Positions 62,357 to 64,000 of a DNA stretch of 64,000 nt are shown here, piece after piece (position 1 is the first letter of the stretch; every line of letters starts with the position of its first letter). Below the pieces are notes generated by a model. That model did not search any database. It was not told the origin of the DNA and worked only from the letters and a program-made list of their open reading frames with translations. A program made the translations under genes and the position numbers. Source of the stretch: Streptomyces calvus. Its GTDB lineage: Bacteria; Actinomycetota; Actinomycetes; Streptomycetales; Streptomycetaceae. The stretch is from assembly GCF_006782915.1 (NCBI RefSeq), contig NZ_VCNP01000005.1, positions 1 to 64,000 on the forward strand, in the 5' to 3' direction.

Positions 62357-63252
62357 CGGGCGGCCTCGGCGGGGGTGCGGTCCAGGACGAAGTGGGCGTA
62401 GGGGACGGTCCACACGGACTCGTGTCCGATGCGGTGGCCGGTGTAGCCGTCGTCCCCGTACGCGGTGCCGTGGTCGGAGCAGACGACGGCGAAGCAGCGT
62501 CGTCTGCTGCTCGCGGCGGCGAAGAGCCGGTCGATGTGCCGGTCGACGTACTCCAGGGCGGCGGCGTGCGTGGCGCGGGTGTCGCCGTCCTCGCGGGTCG
62601 CGCCGGGCCGGTGGAACCAGTTGGGCTGGTGCAGTGCCGCCACGTTGACGAAGAGGAACAGGCGCTGCTCGTGCGGAAGTTCGCGGACGATCCGTTCCGC
62701 GCGGGCGACCTGGGACTCGAAGGAGGTCGGTGAGGTGACGCCGAACTCCGGTTCCCAGTGGGACTCCTGGAAGAGGCCGGGCAGGACCGAGCCGAGCGGT
62801 CCCCGCTTGTTGAAGAAGCCTACGCCGCCGACGCAGACCGTGCGGTAGCCCTCCTTCGCCAGACCGGACACCAGGTCGGGGGTGTCGTGGACGAAGGTGC
62901 GTGCGGCCGTGGTCTCGCTGCCGGCGAAGCGGGCCGCGAACAGGCGCGGGTGCGGGCCCGGTTCGGCGGGCGTCGGCAGGAAACCGGCGAAGATCGCCTG
63001 GTGGGAGGCGTAGGTGAAGCTGCCCGGGGCGTGCCGCTTCTCCCAGCGGCCGCCGGGCAGACGGCGGGCCAGGTGGGGGGTGCGTCCGGTGGCGGCGAGT
63101 TCGGCGGCGACGTCGTAGCGCAGGGTGTCGAGGGTGACGAGCAGGATGTCGTGGCTGCCGACGATCTCGTTCATGTCCGGTTGGTCCGGTGCGGCGGTTC
63201 CGTGCGGGGCGTGCGGGGCGTGCTCCCCGGGCGTCGGTTCAGGCGCTGACAT
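62353..63252 (-). CDS. STM4013/SEN3800 family hydrolase (alkaline phosphatase fold)
   Basis: A 299-residue predicted metal-dependent phosphohydrolase or transferase of the alkaline-phosphatase superfamily. The metal-binding Asp is in ILLVTLDTLRYD (about 36-46), and the C-terminal metal site is CSDHGTAYGDDGYTGHRIGHE. The nucleophile region SFTYASHQAIFAGF has Thr or Ser and no Cys-x-Pro-x-Arg, so a formylglycine sulfatase is unlikely. A hydrophilic His/Pro-rich N-terminus (about 30 residues) is probably disordered. The ATG at 63252 gives a 14-nt overlap with the STM4014-type gene and a weak GGGA site; downstream it overlaps STM4012. All point to a tightly coupled operon of unknown function. Confidence 0.88.
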   Translation of the reverse strand: MSAPEPTPGEHAPHAPHGTAAPDQPDMNEIVGSHDILLVTLDTLRYDVAAELAATGRTPHLARRLPGGRWEKRHAPGSFTYASHQAIFAGFLPTPAEPGPHPRLFAARFAGSETTAARTFVHDTPDLVSGLAKEGYRTVCVGGVGFFNKRGPLGSVLPGLFQESHWEPEFGVTSPTSFESQVARAERIVRELPHEQRLFLFVNVAALHQPNWFHRPGATREDGDTRATHAAALEYVDRHIDRLFAAASSRRRCFAVVCSDHGTAYGDDGYTGHRIGHESVWTVPYAHFVLDRTPAEAAR

Positions 63253-64000
63253 GGGTGGTTCCCGTTCTGTGCTGGTGGTGCCGGTGGTGCTCTGCGCACG
63301 GGGGGTGCTGTGCGTGGTGCTCCTCGTCGGCGTGGCGTCCGCGGCACCACTGGCCGGTGGAGGGAGCGGATGCGGTGCCCGGGCGGGCGTGGCGCAGGGC
63401 CGCCGTGACCTGGGCCGCGTAGGTGTCGAGGCCCTCCGCCCCGCTGCCCGGCAGTCCGGTGAGGCGGGGCAGCAGGTCACCGAAGGCATTGACCTCGCCG
63501 ACCGCGAACCGGCGCCAGCCGACGGCCGGCAGCAGGTCGACGCCCACGCACAGGGTGCGCGGGAAGCAGGCCGCCGCACGCTCGCACACGGCGAGGACGT
63601 CCGTCCAGCGTCCGCCGGCCGCCTCGACGGCGTCGCGCACCGCGTCGAGATCGCCGCGCCGACCGCCGAGGTGGAGGTTGGTCAGCGGGGAGGCGCTGGT
63701 GCGCACCACCGCGTGGGTGGCGCGGCCGGCCACGACCACGACCCGCAGGTCGGCGGCGCGGCCGGCCTGGGACGCCTTCGGCAGCCAGCGCTCCAGGTGC
63801 AGGCCGTCCGGGGCGAGCGCGTCGACGACGGCGGCGATGTCCTGCTCCCGTTCGTAGCGGCGCACCTTCAGTGAGTTGAACAGGCTGCCGTCCGCGGCGA
63901 GTTCGACGGAGGTGGTGGCCCTGATGCGGCCGCGTCCCGAGGACTCGACGGCGAGCACTCCGGAGGCCGAGGAGCCGTGCGCGAGTTTCACGAAGAGCCT
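63239..64000 (-). CDS. STM4014 family (ATP-grasp-like) protein, 5' partial
   Basis: The frame is open to the window edge, so the N-terminus is missing; 253 residues are visible. RLFVKLAHGSSASGVLAVE resembles an ATP-grasp nucleotide-binding strand-loop, and VGEVNAFGDLLPRL the C-terminal metal-binding Glu-x-Asn motif of ATP-grasp ligases. This family is the usual companion of STM4011-4013. The last 35 residues are an unusual His/Cys-rich tail (CRGRHADEEHHAQHPPC, then AEHHRHHQH), probably a metal-binding appendage; its coding sequence overlaps the STM4013 start by 14 nt. A ligase or kinase role is inferred from fold only. The STM4015-type gene, if present, should lie beyond 64000. Confidence 0.82.
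   Translation of the reverse strand, partial: RLFVKLAHGSSASGVLAVESSGRGRIRATTSVELAADGSLFNSLKVRRYEREQDIAAVVDALAPDGLHLERWLPKASQAGRAADLRVVVVAGRATHAVVRTSASPLTNLHLGGRRGDLDAVRDAVEAAGGRWTDVLAVCERAAACFPRTLCVGVDLLPAVGWRRFAVGEVNAFGDLLPRLTGLPGSGAEGLDTYAAQVTAALRHARPGTASAPSTGQWCRGRHADEEHHAQHPPCAEHHRHHQHRTGTTHVSA

Noticed and set aside
62353..63252. STM4013-type protein as a formylglycine sulfatase
   Set aside because: The expected Cys-x-Pro-x-Arg (or Ser-x-Pro-x-Arg) maturation motif is absent, so only the alkaline-phosphatase superfamily is supported.

Overview
The window comes from a high-GC actinomycete, almost certainly a Streptomyces. GC content is very high and most third codon positions are G or C. 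Secreted glycan- and plant-polymer-degrading enzymes are abundant, sugar ABC transporters lack their own ATPase gene, and a CebR-type box, two SpoIIE-type phosphatases and a furA-katG pair are present. No rRNA, tRNA, CRISPR array or replication origin was seen.

Left end (1-11.8 kb): one giant, 5'-truncated hybrid assembly-line gene reads fatty acyl-AMP ligase, ACP, KS, AT, KR, ACP, C, A, PCP, C. It ends in a domain resembling the stand-alone acyl-ACP reductases (AAR) of cyanobacteria, with their cysteine apparently conserved. The inferred product is a beta-hydroxy fatty acyl amino-acid aldehyde or a derivative. Its inter-domain linkers are tandem DNA repeats.

11.8-30.6 kb: accessory and housekeeping genes. 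These are a TerB-like protein, a secreted GH16 glucanase with a frameshifted membrane gene, DUF350, a Tat-exported GH78 rhamnosidase under a LacI-type palindrome, a CE15 esterase with CBM2 under a CebR-like box, a secreted trypsin-like protease, a DUF2945/DUF3140 pair, furA-katG, a SufR-like regulator with DUF488 facing a DoxX protein, and a lipid kinase plus an AGPS-like oxidase.

30.6-44.8 kb: a TetR-glpD pair divergent from the AGPS-like gene (a possible ether-lipid or glycerophosphate island), a secreted M19-like hydrolase, a SpoIIE phosphatase beside a free-standing MASE1 protein, a secreted alpha/beta hydrolase, a YkuD lipoprotein, a 1127-residue GH87-type alpha-1,3-glucanase, and a histone-H1-like DNA-binding candidate.

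44.8-57 kb: a sugar-uptake operon (binding lipoprotein, two permeases, 2-hydroxyacid dehydrogenase, DUF2264) under a DeoR/LacI hybrid regulator. DUF2264 is broken at a poly-G tract that may be an assembly error. Then come a cupin, an epoxide hydrolase-like protein, a complete IS481-family element with a 6-bp target duplication, and a SpoIIE phosphatase-MarR pair.

Right end (57.3-64 kb): a small membrane protein, phosphoglucomutase, and a tightly overlapping minus-strand operon of the uncharacterised STM4011-STM4014 families: two radical SAM enzymes, an alkaline-phosphatase-fold hydrolase and an ATP-grasp-like protein with a His-rich tail. A small TM protein is coupled at its distal end, and the operon runs off the window. 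Together with the AAR-terminated assembly line it is the most interesting content here.
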